64,000 bases of DNA. Source: Bradyrhizobium aeschynomenes (GTDB lineage: Bacteria > Pseudomonadota > Alphaproteobacteria > Rhizobiales > Xanthobacteraceae). Positions 63,011 through 64,000 of the stretch are shown here, in pieces. The DNA lies in NCBI RefSeq assembly GCF_013178945.1, contig NZ_JABFDM010000003.1:372001-436000 (forward strand), given 5' to 3'. Below the pieces are notes generated by a model. That model saw only the letters and a program-made list of their open reading frames with translations, searched no databases and had not been told where the DNA came from. The translations under genes and the position numbers were made by a program. Each line of letters starts with the position of its first letter. Within the stretch, counting starts at the first letter, position 1.

Positions 63011-64000
63011 ATGCAATTTTTGTCTCTCGCCTCGAGCATCGCGCGGCGCTCGCATGGCCCGGCGATTCTTGCTGCCGTCTTCCTGACGGGAAGTGCAAGT
63101 GGCGCCCTCTCGGCGGACAATGTGAATCTCGTCCGCGAGCTGGCCGGCCGTGTCGGCCCGATCGTCGGGTCGTCTCAAGCATGCACCAGCATCGCGACCC
63201 GTCGCGTGCAGGCGATCCTCACCAAGTTTCAGGAAGCGATCCGCGAAGCGTCGACCAATCCGAATGATCGCAACGAGCTTGCCCGCGAGTTCGAGCGAAA
63301 CATCGCGGAAGGTCGTGCCGCGGTGAATGGCGGACGCGCCGACTGCCGACTGGTCGAGCGCCAGCTCGCCGATCTCGAGCGGAGCGTCAGTGCGCCGCCG
63401 CCGGGCCCGGCGACATCCGTTGCGCCGGCTGGAGCCAATGCGGCGATGAGCACGGCAAGACCGGCAGCGTCCGGCGAGGTGCGGGGCGTGACCGACCAGG
63501 AAATCCGCTTCGGCATGGTCATCCCCTATACGGGGAGCGCCAAGGAGAACGGACAGAGCTACAAGCGCGGCATCGAGGTCGCGTTCGCTCGGAGCAACGC
63601 CGCGGGCGGCGTCCATGGACGAATGCTCAAGCTGATTGCCGCCGATGACGGCTTCGAGCCATCGCGGACGCCAGAGGCGATGAAGCTGCTCTGGGACAGG
63701 GAGCGCGTGTTCGGCTTCCTCGGCAATCTCGGCACGCCGACGGCGGCGGTCGCCGTTCCGTTCGCGCTCGAGCGCCGCGTGCTGTTCTTCGCGCCTTTCA
63801 CGGGCGGCAGCGTGGTGCGGCACGATCCTCCGGATCGCTACGTCTTCAACTACAGGCCGAGCTTCGTCGAAGAGGCCGACGCCGCGGTGCGCTATCTGCT
63901 GAAGATGCGCAAGATCAGGCCGAACCAGATCGCGGTGTTCGGGCAGAACGACGATCTGGGCGAGCAGGGCTTTGCGGGCGTCGCAAGGGCCTATCGCGCC
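63011..64000 (+). CDS. ABC transporter substrate-binding protein (Peripla_BP_6/Leu-Ile-Val type), partial
   Basis: 330 codons to the right edge, still open. Signal-like N-terminus (MQFLSLASSIARR, then PAILAAVFLTGSASGALSA). Residues 36-130 form an extra helical region with three cysteines (SSQACTSIATRR, GGRADCRLVERQLADLE), followed by an Ala/Pro linker. From about 157 a type I periplasmic fold begins: EIRFGMVIPYTGSAKENGQSYKRGIEVAFARSNAAGGVHGRMLKLIAADDGFEP, then LGNLGTPTAAVAVPFALERRVLFFAPFTGG. The N-terminal addition is unusual for this family and could be a sensing or anchoring part. Confidence 0.85.
   Translation, partial: MQFLSLASSIARRSHGPAILAAVFLTGSASGALSADNVNLVRELAGRVGPIVGSSQACTSIATRRVQAILTKFQEAIREASTNPNDRNELAREFERNIAEGRAAVNGGRADCRLVERQLADLERSVSAPPPGPATSVAPAGANAAMSTARPAASGEVRGVTDQEIRFGMVIPYTGSAKENGQSYKRGIEVAFARSNAAGGVHGRMLKLIAADDGFEPSRTPEAMKLLWDRERVFGFLGNLGTPTAAVAVPFALERRVLFFAPFTGGSVVRHDPPDRYVFNYRPSFVEEADAAVRYLLKMRKIRPNQIAVFGQNDDLGEQGFAGVARAYRA

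Overview
The window looks like chromosomal DNA of an alphaproteobacterium of the Bradyrhizobium type. This is inferred from high GC with strong third-position GC bias, the gene order lgt-midA-pgeF beside ubiK and rplY-pth-ychF, the second (archaeal/alphaproteobacterial) form of SerC, many small exported proteins typical of Bradyrhizobiaceae, and short palindromic intergenic repeats of the kind common in that group. I see no tRNA, rRNA, CRISPR array, prophage or classical insertion sequence. Both edges cut a gene: a family 1 solute-binding protein at the left and a branched-chain-amino-acid type solute-binding protein at the right.

Layout. 0-8.3 kb: truncated sugar-type binding protein, BenE-like benzoate transporter, several small envelope or hypothetical proteins, two NTF2-like paralogues, and a MaoC-like pair. 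8.3-16.2 kb: housekeeping block: ychF, pth, rplY, ubiK, then lgt-midA-pgeF (overlapping, one operon), a lipoprotein and prs. 16.2-17.9 kb: a gene-poor, repeat-rich stretch with a small DUF559 nuclease gene. 17.9-21.0 kb: uvrB, unusually long. 21-30 kb: small proteins, LysR/TauE divergent pair, GST, crotonase/TetR divergent pair, HAD phosphatase, a DUF1800-DUF1501 pair and an IsdG/HmuD-like monooxygenase. 30-37.8 kb: a second DUF559 gene between inverted repeats, AI-2E-type permease, GNAT, GST, a GT87-like membrane protein and an aspartate aminotransferase. 37.9-49.3 kb: two DUF992 proteins, an EF-G paralogue without the catalytic histidine, a HisKA_2-type sensor kinase, a small HTH regulator with a SulP transporter, aroE, a caspase-YARHG protein coupled to an M15 peptidase. 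49.3-64 kb: a decayed third DUF559/repeat unit, an FMN-dependent 2-hydroxyacid dehydrogenase, glmM, two outer-membrane beta-barrel proteins, GNAT, a predicted fuconolactonase/aldose dehydrogenase pair, serC-serA and a MuiA-like protein.

The best candidate for an undescribed system is a short repeat/nuclease module. A roughly 50-bp palindromic repeat occurs eight times, in two variants. Two intact DUF559 (PD-(D/E)XK, Vsr-fold) genes, about 73% identical by eye, each sit between inverted copies, and a third pair of copies encloses only the 5' end of a DUF559 gene. One further copy lies inside the reading frame of uvrB as exactly 45 bases encoding 15 residues. The arrangement resembles REP elements with their RAYT transposase, but with a Vsr-type nuclease in place of the transposase. 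That parallel is inference; the repeats, their orientation and the in-frame insertion are visible in the sequence.
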